Shown: positions 26,916 through 35,404 of the stretch, in pieces
How the letters are laid out: the number at the start of each line of letters is the position of its first letter
Position numbering within the stretch: position 1 is the stretch's first letter
DNA from: Mycobacterium nebraskense
GTDB lineage: Bacteria; Actinomycetota; Actinomycetes; Mycobacteriales; Mycobacteriaceae
Length of the DNA: 36,084 nucleotides
Direction: 5' to 3'
NCBI RefSeq assembly: GCF_002102255.1
Contig: NZ_LQPH01000110.1
Location: 1-36,084, forward strand
Position numbers and translations under genes: made by a program
The notes under the pieces: model-generated
Databases searched by the model: none
What the model saw: the letters and a program-made list of their open reading frames with translations, nothing else
Told to the model about the DNA's origin: nothing

Positions 26916-27412
26916 GGGACTGTCTGAACAGCGGTGGATCTGACCTTGGTCTGACACGCCGAGCGTGAGCTTGGCGGGAAGGACTGATGATGTCCGAAAC
27001 ACTCGAGCCCATGGCTACCGAGGTGGATCAAAAGCAGCTCGCTGAACAACTATTGGCCCAGGCCAAGGAGCAGGGCGTGGAGCTGGTCGGCCCGAACGGG
27101 CTACTCAACCAGATCACCAAGAATGTATTGGAGACCGCGCTGGACGCAGAGATGGCCGAGCACCTCGGCTATGACAAGCACGACCCGGTCGGACGTGGCA
27201 GCGGCAACGCCCGCAACGGCACCCGGGCCAAGACGGTGTTCACCGAGATCGGACCGGTCGAGATCGAGGTGCCGCGCGATACCAACAGCTCGTTCGATCC
27301 GCAGATCGTCAAGAAGCGCCAACGTCGGCTGACCGGCATCGACGAGATCGTGTTGTCGTTGACCGCTAAAGGATTAACGACCGGCGAAGTGGCCGCGCAC
27401 TTCGCCGACGGG
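26916..27412 (+). mobile_element. IS256-like element, left part (copy B)
   Basis: It starts with the same GGGACTGTCTGAACA terminus as copy A (4084-4105). Its transposase begins at 26987 or 26990 (MSETLEPMATEVDQKQLAEQ) and contains HLGYDKHDPVGRGSGNARNG and GIDEIVLSLTAKGLTTGEVA, stopping at AAHFAD. The catalytic domain is missing. It ends where a second IS256 fragment in opposite orientation begins. Confidence 0.8.
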
Positions 27413-27665
27413 TCCATCCGGAATTCGGTGTAAGTGGCGTTTCCCTATCCTCGGTTGAGGTCGGGCATTCTGTTGGCGAATGTTACTGCGAACGCGTTCA
27501 AAGCGGGCTTCCAGCGGACCGCCCAGCGTTGCTGGCCGGTGCCCTTGGGATCGAGGGAGCGAGTCACCATATACAGGCACTTCAGCGCCGCGGCCTCCGA
27601 GGGGAAATGGCCGCGAGCCTTGATCGCCCGTCGGTAGCGGGCGTTGAGTGACTCGATTGTTATCT
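27413..27665 (-). pseudogene. IS256-family transposase, C-terminal end (copy C)
   Basis: On the minus strand the reading TIESLNARYRRAIKARGHFP, SEAAALKCLYMVTRSLDP and QRWAVRWKPALNAFAVTFAN, ending NRMPDLNRG and stop at 27445, is the C-terminal helix region of a mutator-type transposase. TIESLN carries the third catalytic acidic residue. Beyond the stop, GGGTCCATCCGGAATTCGGTG (27413 on) is a rough match to the IS256-like left end and is probably the right terminus. The coding match stops at TIESLN near 27660-27665, where the Tn554-like element's DNA begins. Confidence 0.75.
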
Positions 27666-27755
27666 GGAGTTCTGGCCGCGGTAGCTGTTGTGACCTGCAG
27701 GTTTGTGTCGTGGAGGGTGTCCATGACGCGGTTGGAGATGGATATCGCTTGGCGG
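27666..27755. other. Presumed right (tnpC-side) end of the outer Tn554-like element
   Basis: Ninety base pairs between the IS256 C-terminal fragment and the tnpC stop. No gene is seen. The outer Tn554-like element must end here because the IS256 reading breaks at TIESLN. No confident terminal repeat could be paired because the other end is outside the window. Confidence 0.4.
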
Positions 27756-28187
27756 TTAGCACGGCCCGATTGTTACCGAATCGCGATGCGTCGGTTCATG
27801 ATGTCGGCCGGTGTCGTCGCGGAGTTGGCCAAGGGCGCACGCCAGTTGGCGGCGTAGCCGCCGGTTCTCGTCGGCGAGTTCGCGGTTGCGGCGGTTGGCG
27901 ATTTCGAGGCGCTGCCGCGGGGAGTCGTCGCTGGCGCGTTGTCGGGCGGGTAACGGTGTGCTTGGCTCGGGTCGGTGTTGGGTGCGGAGCCGGCGGATCT
28001 CGTCTTTGAGGTCGGTTTGGGTGTAGATCCACGAGCGGGAGACACCGGCGTGGCGGGCGACGGATTCGAAGGTGAGCAGGGCGCCGGTCCGGTCGAGTTC
28101 GTGCATCGCAGCGATGGCCTTGGCGCGGGTGTGTTCGTGCCGCTGCTGGGCGGCGTGGATGAGGTGGATGCTGTTGTCAGCCGGCAT
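27756..28187 (-). CDS. Tn554 TnpC-like protein (DUF6262), outer element
   Basis: A 143-residue protein starting at ATG 28187 (MPADNSIHLIHAAQQRHEHT), overlapping the tnpB stop by 11 bp. It has an N-terminal helix-turn-helix (LLTFESVARHAGVSRSWIYT) and a C-terminal coiled coil (RLEIANRRNRELADENRRLR). This is the DUF6262/TnpC type that accompanies the two tyrosine recombinases of Tn554-like elements and is thought to affect insertion frequency or orientation. The frame is intact. The last residues after RQLACALGQLRDD may be poorly conserved tail. Confidence 0.8.
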   Translation of the reverse strand: MPADNSIHLIHAAQQRHEHTRAKAIAAMHELDRTGALLTFESVARHAGVSRSWIYTQTDLKDEIRRLRTQHRPEPSTPLPARQRASDDSPRQRLEIANRRNRELADENRRLRRQLACALGQLRDDTGRHHEPTHRDSVTIGPC

Positions 28188-30409
28188 GTTTGGCCTTCCC
28201 TGGTTGTGGATCGTTGAGGGCGGTGATGATGTTGTCCAGGTTGTGCAGGATTTGGTGGTTCATCTCGGCCAGACGTTGTTGTCCGCGGGCTTGGGCGGCG
28301 GTGATCAGCTGCAGGCTCTGTTGCCGCTGCTGGTGGTGCTGGGGCAGGAACTCGGCGGTGGTGAGGAACATCGGACAGGTCAGACAGGCGTTGGCGTGCG
28401 GGCAGCTCTGCTGCACCGGCAGTCCGCAGTAGCCGTTGGGTAGGGCCTGGGTGGCTCGGCCGAGGCGCTGTTTGGCCCAGGCGGCCGCGGCGATCGGACC
28501 GGACGGGTCGAAAATGATTGTGGTGCGGTGGATGTCGACCTTGCGGGCCGCCTCCCACTGGCGGCGCACGGTGGTGTCGTGCAGGCGGGCGTAATGCCCG
28601 GTCATCTGCGCGGAGTCGTGGTCCAGGATGCGTCGCACGACCTCTTGTGGGACGTCGCGGTTGATCAGCCGGGTGCCCAGGGTGTGGCGCCACTGGTGCG
28701 GGGTTAGGTGCACCGGCTGGCCGTGCTCGTCACGGATGTCGCAGACGGACAGCCAGCGCAACAGCGCCATCCGGTAGGTGGGGCTGGCGATCGGGTGGGT
28801 GCCGTCAATGTTCTTCGTCGGCCGTGGGAACAACACCGGCGTGCCTGCCGGCCAACGCTGGGCGGTGCGGTTGCGATGTTCGGCGGTGAGCTCGCGCAAC
28901 TGCACGTCGATGGGCACCAACGCGTCGCGTTTCATCTTGTGGTTGAGGTAGCGCAGATACGGAGCACCTTCGGCGTCGGCGACCACACAATCGCGGCGCA
29001 GCCGTAGCGCATCGGTGATCCGTAGCCCGCAACGCATCAAGATGATCGTGATCAACCGGTGGGCAGGATCGGTGAATCGGGCGAGGTTGTCGGGATCCTC
29101 GAGCTGAGCCATGACCTGTTCGGCCAGTGCCCGAGGCAACCGTTCGTCGCGTTTCGGGTAGTCCTCGGCGAAGAACATCGCGTCTGCGGGAAGGTCTGTG
29201 TCCCAACGGTGTTGGCGAACGGCGGCGAAGAACCGGTTGAGCAGCCCGATATGGGTCCCGCGACGTTGGGCACCGATGGAGTCGCCGCGCAGGTTGGCCA
29301 GATAGCGCTCCAGCACCGGCCGGTCGATCCGGTCGATGCTCTCGACGCCGATGTCGGCGAGGAACCCGGCGAAGCGGGTGAGCACAACGACCGGCCTGCC
29401 GCCGCCGGCTTCCAGGCCCAATCCGGTCGACAGCCGCCACCGGGCCCACCGCTTGGCCAGATCCCGCAGCCACGGCTGCGGAATACCGCCGAACCGCAGC
29501 GTGCGGTCTCCGTCGTAGCCGAGCCGGCGCATGCGCCAGACATCGCGCGGGTATTCGGCGTCCCAGCCGCCGGCTTCGGCCAGGTCGGCGATCACCCGGG
29601 ATGCGTAGCTGAGGAACCCACGGGAGCGAGTGTCATTGATCGTCGACCGAGCCCAGTCGTGCCAGATGTCCTCGTCGTGGTTGAGCAGGGAGCCCACGCC
29701 TATTGCGGCCAGTGCCTTCACGACGCGCATGACCACGTCCGGGGTCAGCTTGCCCTGCCGATCGTCGTGACGGCGTTGCAGCACGTACTGCAGTTCCAGC
29801 TTCAGCTGACCGGTCAGCCGGTCGAGCCGGATCTGCTCGCTGGCCAGCGGGGTTTCGGCGGCGAAGCGGTCGGCGAACTCGTCAATGTCGGGTCTGCCGT
29901 TGACCCTTCCAGGTATTGGTGTGGGTTTGGCAGAACGCAGACGTGCCCTGCGGCCAGAGCTCGCAATGCGGGATGCGGCAGGTCGCGCCCGGCGCTGGCT
30001 GCTTGAACGGCTGTGGTTCGGCCAGCCATCCCGCCAGGCTGGGGCGCCCGGCTCGTTCCCATCGTTGCGCGTGCAGCCCGCACATGCCGCCACGGGCAGA
30101 GCCGTAACCGCAACCGGGCACCCGGCAGCGCTGGTTGGGTTGTCGCCGCCGCCACCGCGGATCGGTCGACACGGCGAACCGCTCCAGCGACGGACGCCCC
30201 TCTTCATGCCACCGTTGCCGATGTCCTTCACACAGGCCGCGTCCACGGGCGGTTCGCTCGCACCCCTCAACCCGGCACTCGGCTCCACCAAACACCGGAT
30301 CCTCGGGCCCGAATTCCAGTACATTGCTGCGGAATTCGTTGCGGACCTCGGCCATCAGCTTGCCCAGCAGCCCCGACGGGCCGGCAGGCTTGAGCGACGG
30401 CGCCCTCAC
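28177..30409 (-). pseudogene. Tn554 TnpB-like tyrosine recombinase, outer element, one frameshift
   Basis: The start is GTG 30409, overlapping the tnpA stop as GTGA, the same coupling as in the inner element. The N-terminal part has three repeated zinc-finger-like units: CRVEGCERTARGRGLCEGH, CRVPGCGYGSARGGMCGLH and CRIPHCELWPQGTSAFCQTH. An extra G in a GGG run near 29909 shifts the frame before NGRPDIDEFADRFAAETPLA. The recombinase domain carries Arg in ILMRCGLRITDALRLRRDCV, Lys in LNHKMKRDALVPIDVQL, His-x-x-Arg in TPHQWRHTLGTRL, His in ILDHDSAQMTGHYARLH and the Tyr in GHYARLH. A C-terminal Cys cluster follows (CPHANACLTCPMFLTT). With the G removed, the protein would be about 743 residues. 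Confidence 0.8.
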
Positions 30410-30906
30410 AGCCGCACCTGCCCATCGGTGAACCAACCGGCCTGTTCCATGACCCGCCGAGCGTCCTCCACGGTGAGGTGCCCATACGTCGTGGTCGTCG
30501 TCGCCACGTGCGCATGTCCGAGCAGATGCGCGACCACCTCGATGCTGACTCCGTCGCGCAGCAGCCGGGTTGCGGCCGTGTGTCGCAGCCAGTGCGGGTC
30601 GAAGTCGATCCCGGTCCGCCGGCGCAGCCGCCGCACCAGGTCATAGACCGCGGCGTAGGTCAGCGGATGCCCCTGCGGACGGCCCCACAGGTTGACGAAC
30701 ACATAGTCGCTGTCCAGATCGCCGTACTCAGTGTGAAGGTAGTCGGCGAACAATCGGATCAACGCGCTGCTGACCGGGATCGTGCGGACGGTCTGTGACT
30801 TGGCGCGCGCGCCATTGGCGTTGTCGCGTCGCCGCACCGTTACTTCATGCTCAGCGGAGGCGATGTCGTTGTGCCGCAAACCAAGTACCTCGCCGATCCG
30901 CATCCC
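30406..30906 (-). pseudogene. Tn554 TnpA-like tyrosine recombinase, 3' half (outer element)
   Basis: From the hexamer at 30901-30906 the minus strand reads GMRIGEVLGLRHNDIASAEH, starting with the catalytic Arg of box I. It continues through RARAKSQ-type beta-hairpin residues, DFDPHWLRHTAATRLLRDG (His-x-x-Arg), EVVAHLLGHAHVATTTTTYG (His and the nucleophilic Tyr) and ends EQAGWFTDGQVRL with TGA overlapping the tnpB GTG. The 5' half lies 4.5 kb away at 35399 and beyond. The insertion of the inner element between them is exact, so the gene is interrupted but not otherwise damaged. Confidence 0.9.
30901..30906. repeat. CATCCC junction hexamer, left copy
   Basis: CATCCC (GGGATG on the minus strand) lies at the left junction of the inner element and encodes the Gly-Met of the TGMR motif in the outer tnpA. 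The second copy is at 35399-35404. A short shared core at each end matches the core-type insertion of Tn554-like elements. Either copy could belong to the target. Confidence 0.85.
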
Positions 30907-30985
30907 TTCTCCGGGGTTTCCTGACCTGTTGCGGGACGTTGCTCGATCTACATGATCGGGCGGGTTGCTCGGCGTTTCTCCGGGG
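30907..30985 (+). repeat. Left end of inner element with terminal motif and internal copy
   Basis: The left 135 bp before tnpA hold no gene. The terminal TTCTCCGGGG at 30907-30916 recurs exactly at 30976-30985, 69 bp apart, and ACCTGTTGCGG lies at 30924-30934. These are candidate binding sites for the two recombinases. Confidence 0.65.
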
Positions 30986-31041
30986 GTGTGGTGCTCGTGG
31001 CTGGTAGTTGTTTGTGACTGTCGGCCCGAAAGTGAGAGCCC

Positions 31042-32208
31042 ATGCGAGTATTCCCGGTGAGTTTGCCGTCCGGGCAACGGTATTGGACGGTGCTGGATGA
31101 GGACCTGCAGGTGGTTGATGTCGCCGATGCGTATCTGCGGCATCTGCGGTTCGGCCACGACGCGGCCGAGTCCACGACGAAGGCGTATGCGCATTCGATC
31201 GCGTTGTTCCTGCGCTGGTGTGCCCGGTCGGGCCGGTCCTGGCAGGCCGGTGTGGAGGGTTTCGCGTTGTTCATGACGTGGCTGGCTCACGCCCGGTCAT
31301 CGGTCGATGACGCCGCGAGCGTGGTGGTGGCCGGACCTGGCGCTGCTGCGGTGCGGGGCCCGTCGCGGATCAACGGGGTGCTGACCGCGGTGCGGGGCAT
31401 GGTGGTGCACGCGGTGGCGACCGGCCACGGCGCGGCGGGGCTGGTGTCGATGCTGTATGAGGTCGCCGATGACCGGGACCTGCCGGCGGAGGCCCGCGGC
31501 GAGGACGGGCGGATGGCGTGGCGGATGCGGGCCCGGCATCGGCTGCGGGAACCGGAGACGACGATCGATCGGGCCAGCGACGAGCAGATCGTCGCGCTGC
31601 TGCGGGCGTGCCGGTCGGCGCGGGACCGATTGATCGTGTTGTTGATGGCGCGGGGCGGGTTGCGCCGCGGGGAGGTGTGCGGGCTGCGGCGCAGCGATGT
31701 GCACCTGCTGGTGGACTCGCGGCGGCTGGGCTGCGATGTCGAGCGCGCGCATCTGCATGTGGTGCGCCGAGACGACAACCCGAACCAGGCCTGGGCCAAG
31801 TCGCGGCGGGAGCGGGTGGTGCCGCTGGATTTCCTTGTGGTGCAACTGTTCGACGTCTACGAGTTCGAACGCATGCGTGTCACCGGCGCCGCCGACAGTG
31901 ACTTCGTGTTCGTTAACCTGTTCCGCGGCAGGATCGGTGCGCCGATGCGGCCGGATGCGATCGGCGAGTTGATGGCCGCGGCGTCCCGGCGGGCCGGACT
32001 CGACGTCGCGGTGCGGCCCCACCAGTTGCGACATGCCTTCGGCAGCAACGTTGTTGATGCCGGGGCCGGGATCGATGTGGTCGCCGACCTGATGGGCCAC
32101 GCCGCGGTGTCCTCGTCGCAGGTTTACCTGCATCCGGACTCCTCCCGGCTGCGGGCCGCCGTGGATGCGGTGCCCAGTCCCCGCGAGCAGGCCCAGGTGA
32201 CCCGGTGA
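31042..32208 (+). CDS. Tn554 TnpA-like tyrosine recombinase, inner element
   Basis: A 388-residue site-specific tyrosine recombinase from ATG 31042 (MRVFPVSLPSGQRYWTVLDE). The N-terminal core-binding domain includes DAYLRHLRFGHDAAESTTKA and YAHSIALFLRWCARSGR. The catalytic residues are Arg in MARGGLRRGEVCGLRRSD, the beta-hairpin Lys in NQAWAKSRRERVVPL, His-x-x-Arg in RPHQLRHAFGSNVVDAG, His in VVADLMGHAAVSSSQ and Tyr in QVYLHPDSS. It cuts and religates the element ends through a 3'-phosphotyrosine link. Its TGA overlaps the GTG of tnpB (GTGA). All key residues are present, so it is likely active. Confidence 0.92.
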   Translation: MRVFPVSLPSGQRYWTVLDEDLQVVDVADAYLRHLRFGHDAAESTTKAYAHSIALFLRWCARSGRSWQAGVEGFALFMTWLAHARSSVDDAASVVVAGPGAAAVRGPSRINGVLTAVRGMVVHAVATGHGAAGLVSMLYEVADDRDLPAEARGEDGRMAWRMRARHRLREPETTIDRASDEQIVALLRACRSARDRLIVLLMARGGLRRGEVCGLRRSDVHLLVDSRRLGCDVERAHLHVVRRDDNPNQAWAKSRRERVVPLDFLVVQLFDVYEFERMRVTGAADSDFVFVNLFRGRIGAPMRPDAIGELMAAASRRAGLDVAVRPHQLRHAFGSNVVDAGAGIDVVADLMGHAAVSSSQVYLHPDSSRLRAAVDAVPSPREQAQVTR

Positions 32209-34694
32209 CCGCCGTGGGGCTGGCTGAAAGAATCGCGGTCGAGCAGGACTGCGGCGAGTCCCCGCACGTGTTGGACGGGGTCGTGGTGATCGGCACGGCC
32301 GCGCGGCTGGCGAGGATGCTCGACCGCAGGTTCTTGGACGAGGCGGGGTGGGATCCGCGGACCAGGGTGTTGTCGTTGCTCGCGGAGCATCGATTGTTGG
32401 GCCGGACGGTGTGCCGGGCCGAGGGATGCCAGAACACCGTGCAATCCGGTCTCACGGTGTGTCATCGGTGCTGCACGCGCCTGACTCGGCGGGGAATGAA
32501 CACGGCCGAGATCGCCGCTGCCGCATGCCTGCCCGCCGAACCCGCGTCCGCGACGCGGTGCGCGGTGCCGGGATGCCGGTGTGTGCCGACGGTGCGGCAC
32601 GCGGTGTTGTGCGAGCCGCACGCCAAGAAGTTCCGCCTGCGGCGACCGCCGGTGTCGATGCAGCAGTTCCTGGCCGACCCGCGAGTGCGGCCGTTGCCGC
32701 CGATGCCCGCGTGCGCGGTGGCCGCGTGCACCCGGCCCGCCGACAGCGCGCGCGGCTACTGCAACACCCACTACCAGCGCTGGCGTAGCGCGCTCGGTAC
32801 CAACCCTGAGTTCGATTCGCATCGGTGGCAAGCCCAGGAATCGGGTGTGGCCGAGTGCGGGCGGGTGAACCTGCGCGCGCTGCCGGTGCTGGTGGTGGTC
32901 GAGGTGCTGTTCGGCGTTCAGCAGCGCGTCCGGGGCGGGGCGAAGATCACCGAGGTAGAGCTGCGGGTGCTCTGCGACGGGCTGCGCCGGCGACAGGCCG
33001 CCTCGATCACCACCGACCGGGCCGAGATCACCCGCAACAAGTCCGTGCGGTCGCTGCGGAGCGCCCTGACCCAGCACGTCCGGCGGGCTCTGGCCGATCC
33101 CGGCAGCGAACAGGCAAAGGACACATGGGATCTCGCGGTCTTCGGCCATCGCGGGTCTTTGTCGTTCACCGGGATCGGCCAGGCCTGGCTGGCCCAGTCC
33201 GTCAAGCGGTGGGCAGCAGAACAACTCCCGCGCCACCGAGGTCGCGGCGCCGCGAGAGTGCGCGGCAAGATCAACGCGCTGCGGCTGCTGTCGGAGTTCC
33301 TCGGCCGCAGACCCGATGGTGGACTCGTCGCTTCGGCGTTGGGCCGCAGCGACATCGAGGATTTCCTCAACCGACTCGCTTATCTGGAGTCCGTCGGCGA
33401 GATCAGCCGATACCGGCGCAACGGCATCTGCCGTGACATGCGCGAGGTGCTGGCCGGGATCCGCGCCCTCGGCCTGACCCGGCCGGGGCAGACAGCCGCC
33501 GGACTGGCCGGCGATTTCGCCATCGAGCGCGGCGATATCCCCGCCGAACCCGAACGCGGCGAACCCGGCCGCGACCTGCCACCGGAGGTCCTGGCCATCC
33601 TGTGCGCCCACCTCGATGCCCTCGAACCCGTCGAGGTGCGGGTCGCCACCCAGATCGGCATCGACACCGGGCGCCGGCCCGAGGACATTCTCGCCTTGCC
33701 GTTGAACTGCCTGCACCGCGACAAGGACGGATCGGCGGTGCTGGTTTACGACAACGCCAAGGCCAACCGTCTCGGACGGCGTGTGCCGATCGGCGAAGCT
33801 ACCGCGAAAGTCATTGCCGCTCAGCAGGACCGGGTGCGGGCGATGTTTCCTCACACCCCGCCCGCAGAACTGACACTGCTGCCCACACCACGCCGCAACC
33901 CCGAGGGGCGAAAGCCGATCAGCATCGATACGCTCGACAACCGGCACCGCGAGTGGATCTCGACCCTGCCCGTGTTGCGCACCCGCGACGGGGTCGAGGT
34001 CGACAAGACCAAGGTCACGCCCTATGCCTATCGGCATTGTTATGCCCAACGTCACGCGGATGCCGGGGTGCCGATCGACGTTCTGGCCGAATTGCTCGAT
34101 CACCGTAGCTATTCCATGACCCGGCGCTACTACCGCATCGGCGAGGACCGTCGCCGCGACGCCGTCGACACCGTCACCGCGCTCAGTTTCGACCGGCACG
34201 GCAACCGGATCTGGCGTGACGCGCGCATGCTGCTGGAATCCGAACGCGCCCGCCACGCCGTCGGCGAGGTCGCCGTCCCCTACGGCACCTGCACCGAACC
34301 CACCAACGTCAAGGCCGGCGGCGGGGCCTGCCCGGTCCGGTTCCGCTGCGTGGGCTGCGATCACTTCCGCACCAACATCGCGTTCCTGCCCGACCTGCAG
34401 GCCTACCTCGATGATCTGCTACGCACCCGGGAACGGCTGGCCGCCACCATCGACGGGGTCGATGACTGGGCCCGCGCCGATGCCACCCCCACCGACGAGG
34501 AGATCACCCGCATCCGGCGGCTGATCAACCGCATCAAAGCAGACGTCGCCGACCTCAACGAGACCGAGCAAGCCCGCATCGACGACGCGATCGCTATCGT
34601 GCGCCGTCACCGCGCGGCCCACACCGTCCCGCTGGGCATGCCCAGCCTCACCCCACCCGCACCGACAACCATCGCCTCGGAGGCCACCGCATGA
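32205..34694 (+). CDS. Tn554 TnpB-like tyrosine recombinase with zinc fingers, inner element
   Basis: An 829-residue protein starting at GTG 32205, translationally coupled to tnpA. The N-terminal third has repeated Cys/His units (CRAEGCQNTVQSGLTVCHRC, CAVPGCRCVPTVRHAVLCEP, CAVAACTRPADSARGYCNTH), likely zinc fingers for DNA binding. A core-binding region follows (VRGKINALRLLSEFLGRR). The catalytic domain has Arg in GIDTGRRPEDILALPLNC, Lys in VYDNAKANRLGRRVPIGE, His-x-x-His/Arg in YRHCYAQRHADAGV, His in LLDHRSYSMTRR and Tyr in RRYYRIGE. A C-terminal CPVRFRCVGCDHF cluster and a helical tail (RIRRLINRIKADVADLNETE) end it. A large overlapping ORF on the other strand is a codon shadow. Confidence 0.92.
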   Translation: MTAVGLAERIAVEQDCGESPHVLDGVVVIGTAARLARMLDRRFLDEAGWDPRTRVLSLLAEHRLLGRTVCRAEGCQNTVQSGLTVCHRCCTRLTRRGMNTAEIAAAACLPAEPASATRCAVPGCRCVPTVRHAVLCEPHAKKFRLRRPPVSMQQFLADPRVRPLPPMPACAVAACTRPADSARGYCNTHYQRWRSALGTNPEFDSHRWQAQESGVAECGRVNLRALPVLVVVEVLFGVQQRVRGGAKITEVELRVLCDGLRRRQAASITTDRAEITRNKSVRSLRSALTQHVRRALADPGSEQAKDTWDLAVFGHRGSLSFTGIGQAWLAQSVKRWAAEQLPRHRGRGAARVRGKINALRLLSEFLGRRPDGGLVASALGRSDIEDFLNRLAYLESVGEISRYRRNGICRDMREVLAGIRALGLTRPGQTAAGLAGDFAIERGDIPAEPERGEPGRDLPPEVLAILCAHLDALEPVEVRVATQIGIDTGRRPEDILALPLNCLHRDKDGSAVLVYDNAKANRLGRRVPIGEATAKVIAAQQDRVRAMFPHTPPAELTLLPTPRRNPEGRKPISIDTLDNRHREWISTLPVLRTRDGVEVDKTKVTPYAYRHCYAQRHADAGVPIDVLAELLDHRSYSMTRRYYRIGEDRRRDAVDTVTALSFDRHGNRIWRDARMLLESERARHAVGEVAVPYGTCTEPTNVKAGGGACPVRFRCVGCDHFRTNIAFLPDLQAYLDDLLRTRERLAATIDGVDDWARADATPTDEEITRIRRLINRIKADVADLNETEQARIDDAIAIVRRHRAAHTVPLGMPSLTPPAPTTIASEATA

Positions 34695-35281
34695 CCACCA
34701 CCGCTACCACGTCGAATCACACACCCGCACAATCCGTCTCGTCGACAACACGCACCCGATCGATGCTTGACGGCCGGCGCGACGACTCGATGCGCCGACG
34801 CCGGCGCGTGCTGGCCGCGATCGACCAAGCCGCCGCCGCCGGCGACCGGCTCAGCGCCACCGCGATCGCCCGCGCCGCCGCCGTTGACCGCACATTCCTC
34901 TACCGACACCCCGACCTGCTCGAGAAAATCCATGCGCTGCAAGCAGATCCAGTCCCGAGTGAGCACACCGGCCCTGGGGTCACCCGAGCCTCACTGCAGG
35001 CCGATCTGCTCGCTGCCCACGAACGCGCCGCCCGGCTCGGCGCGCGCATCCAGCAGCTGGAGAAGCGGCTGTCCGAAGCGCTCGGTGAACAGACGTGGCG
35101 CGAGTCCGGGCTCGGCGCCCGCACCGATATCGACGCCCTCCACCAGCGCATCAGCCAGCTCGAGCAGCACAACCTCGACCTTAAGCAACAACTCGACGAA
35201 CGCGAGGAAGACCTCGCCGCAGCCCGGGCGGCCAACCGCGAACTCATGGCCCGACTCAACACACCAACCCGGCTGCGATGA
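34691..35281 (+). CDS. Tn554 TnpC-like protein (DUF6262), inner element
   Basis: A 196-residue protein from ATG 34691, overlapping the tnpB stop as ATGA. After a low-complexity Thr/Ser-rich N-terminus it has a helix-turn-helix (LSATAIARAAAVDRTFLYRH) and a long coiled coil (RLGARIQQLEKRLSEALGEQ, then RISQLEQHNLDLKQQLDERE). This matches DUF6262 proteins of Tn554-like elements. It is larger than the outer TnpC (143 residues) and has a longer coiled coil. The role, by analogy with Tn554 TnpC, is modulation of insertion efficiency or orientation rather than catalysis. Confidence 0.85.
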   Translation: MTTTATTSNHTPAQSVSSTTRTRSMLDGRRDDSMRRRRRVLAAIDQAAAAGDRLSATAIARAAAVDRTFLYRHPDLLEKIHALQADPVPSEHTGPGVTRASLQADLLAAHERAARLGARIQQLEKRLSEALGEQTWRESGLGARTDIDALHQRISQLEQHNLDLKQQLDEREEDLAAARAANRELMARLNTPTRLR

Positions 35282-35398
35282 CACGCGCGAGTCTGCTTGC
35301 ACCACACCTGTTGCGGTGGATAGCATCTCCGACATCAGCTTCTGAGCTGCACAAACTCAGAGAATCACGCTGGCGCACGGGGGCCGAGCCCTGGAGAA
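35282..35398 (+). other. Right end of inner element with hairpin
   Basis: There are 117 non-coding base pairs after tnpC. They contain ACCTGTTGCGG at 35306-35316, a perfect 6-bp hairpin (TCTGAG at 35341-35346 pairing with CTCAGA at 35356-35361) and the terminal CCCTGGAGAA at 35389-35398. The hairpin lacks a T-run, so it is not a typical intrinsic terminator; it may be an accessory site of the end. Confidence 0.55.
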
Positions 35399-35404
35399 CA
35401 TCCC
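35399..35404. repeat. CATCCC junction hexamer, right copy
   Basis: Identical to 30901-30906. On the minus strand it is GGGATG and completes VLYDTGM of the outer TnpA. Splicing the two flanks with one hexamer gives VLYDTGMRIGEVLGL in frame. Confidence 0.85.

Larger units (their letters stand above)
30907..35398 (+). mobile_element. Inner Tn554-like element (tnpA-tnpB-tnpC) nested in another
   Basis: A 4492-bp element carries three overlapping plus-strand genes, two tyrosine recombinases and a DUF6262 protein, with no visible lesions. Its outer 10 bp form an imperfect inverted repeat: TTCTCCGGGG at 30907-30916 and CCCTGGAGAA at 35389-35398, eight of ten bases matching. The CATCCC hexamer flanks both ends. 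Further in, ACCTGTTGCGG occurs in direct orientation near both ends (30924-30934, 35306-35316), and TTCTCCGGGG recurs at 30976-30985. The target is the tnpA of the outer element, on the opposite strand. No passenger genes are present. Confidence 0.9.

Noticed and set aside
32124..34364. 746-codon open frame on the minus strand
   Set aside because: It lies fully opposite the inner tnpB, whose recombinase motifs are clear; long antisense frames are common at this GC content.
35341..35361. Hairpin as a rho-independent terminator of the tnpABC genes
   Set aside because: The stem is only 6 bp and no T-run follows; it is kept only as a structural note at the element end.
30901..35404. CATCCC pair as an ordinary transposase target-site duplication
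   Set aside because: The element encodes tyrosine recombinases, not a DDE enzyme; a shared crossover core is the better explanation.
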